Assembly (NCBI GenBank): GCA_900554135.1
Contig: USFU01000083.1
Span: 1-7,258 of the forward strand
From: an uncultured Collinsella sp.
GTDB lineage: Bacteria > Actinomycetota > Coriobacteriia > Coriobacteriales > Coriobacteriaceae
DNA: 7,258 nucleotides
Reading direction: 5' to 3'
The notes beneath the pieces were generated by a model that was not told the origin of the DNA, made no database searches, and worked only from the letters and a program-made list of their open reading frames with translations. Shown here one piece after another: positions 6,794 to 7,258 of this stretch. Each line of letters opens with the position of its first letter. Position 1 is the stretch's first letter. A program made the position numbers and the translations under genes.

Positions 6794-7258
6794 CTAGTCG
6801 CGCAGCTCGCGGCCGGTGATCTCGAGGAACACGTCGTTGAGAGTCGGCGGCTCGCTCCACACGCGGCCGAGCGCAACGTCGGCAGCACGCAGCGTGTCGA
6901 GGATATCGACCAAGTTGTGCGGGCTCGCCTCGCAGGTGCAGACGAGCTCGCCGCCGGACAGCTCGACGCTGAGCACGTGCTCGAGGGCGCGCAGGCGCTC
7001 GACTGTGGCGGCCTCGACGGCGCCGACCTCGACGGTCACGCGCTCGCCCATCTGAATCATGCGCTTGAGCTCGTCGTTGGTGCCCTGCGCCAGCACGCGG
7101 CCGCCGTCCATGATCATGATGCGGCTGCAGATCTGCTCGACTTCCTCCATGTAATGGCTGGTATACACCACCGTGGCGCCCTCGTCGCGCAGGCGGCAGA
7201 TGCCCTCCAGGATGGCGTTGCGGCTCTGCGGGTCGACCGCCACCGTGGGCTCGTCAAA
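6794..7258 (-). CDS. ABC-2 exporter ATP-binding protein (C-terminal part, cut by window edge)
   Basis: The frame is open from the right edge and ends at TAG 6796-6794, giving the last 154 residues. It enters the window at FDEPT, the end of Walker B with the catalytic Asp-Glu. It continues with the D-loop VAVDPQSRN and the switch histidine in VVYTSHYMEEVEQI, followed by the IMIMDGGRVLAQGT strand. After the core there is an accessory C-terminal domain of about 85 residues ending PTLNDVFLEITGRELRD, the usual ending of DrrA/CcmA/NatA-like ABC-2 ATPases (DUF4162-type tail). Walker A, Q-loop and signature lie outside the window. A GTG at 7243 is in frame but lies inside the conserved motif and cannot be the true start. 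It is the first visible gene of the three-gene export operon. The D-loop has Ala where Gly is common (GVDP or GLDP), a conservative change. Confidence 0.93.
   Translation of the reverse strand, partial: FDEPTVAVDPQSRNAILEGICRLRDEGATVVYTSHYMEEVEQICSRIMIMDGGRVLAQGTNDELKRMIQMGERVTVEVGAVEAATVERLRALEHVLSVELSGGELVCTCEASPHNLVDILDTLRAADVALGRVWSEPPTLNDVFLEITGRELRD

Noticed and set aside
6794..7243. Complete ATPase-like gene starting at GTG 7243
   Set aside because: The frame continues upstream to the window edge with FDEPT, the end of the Walker B motif, so the GTG is an internal valine codon and the gene is truncated by the window.

Overview
The window carries five protein genes, all on the minus strand, and is about 60% G+C by eye. 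They form two ABC-exporter operons and the 5' part of a DUF362 iron-sulphur protein gene. The dense packing, the strong avoidance of the codons TTA, CTA and TCA, and short intergenic repeats built around a GGGGACGTTCTTAAATGAC core suggest an actinobacterium of the class Coriobacteriia, most like Collinsella. That assignment rests on recall of similar sequences, not on a search.

Reading in the direction of transcription (right to left): positions 7258-4405 hold an ABC-2 type export operon. It has the C-terminal part of an ATPase (cut by the window edge at its Walker B motif), then two permeases of about 395 and 401 residues. Each permease has one N-terminal membrane helix, an extracytoplasmic domain and about five C-terminal helices. 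The genes are 9 nt apart or overlap by 14 nt, so one transcript with translational coupling is likely. The two permeases presumably form a heterodimer powered by the ATPase.

Positions 4404-4131 (274 nt) contain no convincing gene. They hold a cluster of degenerate ~27-bp repeat units arranged as a large nested inverted repeat (4213-4396), and a 24-bp dyad (4159-4182) just upstream of the next operon that looks like a repressor operator.

Positions 4130-730 hold a second exporter of the MacB/LolD mechanotransmission type. It comprises a complete ATPase of 241 residues and a large permease of 888 residues with two FtsX-like membrane modules and two large ectodomains. The second ectodomain carries an Ala/Asp-rich predicted coiled coil.

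Positions 729-620 hold another copy of the intergenic repeat, which overlaps the permease stop codon, and the leader of the last gene. Positions 619-1 encode the N-terminal 206 residues of a DUF362 protein, cut off just as its first 4Fe-4S cysteine pair (CIGC) begins.

Substrates of both exporters cannot be read from the sequence. I see no RNA gene, CRISPR array, transposase or prophage gene. The least ordinary parts are the repeat cluster, its copy fused to a gene end, and the operator-like dyad. I do not see evidence for an entirely new biological system.
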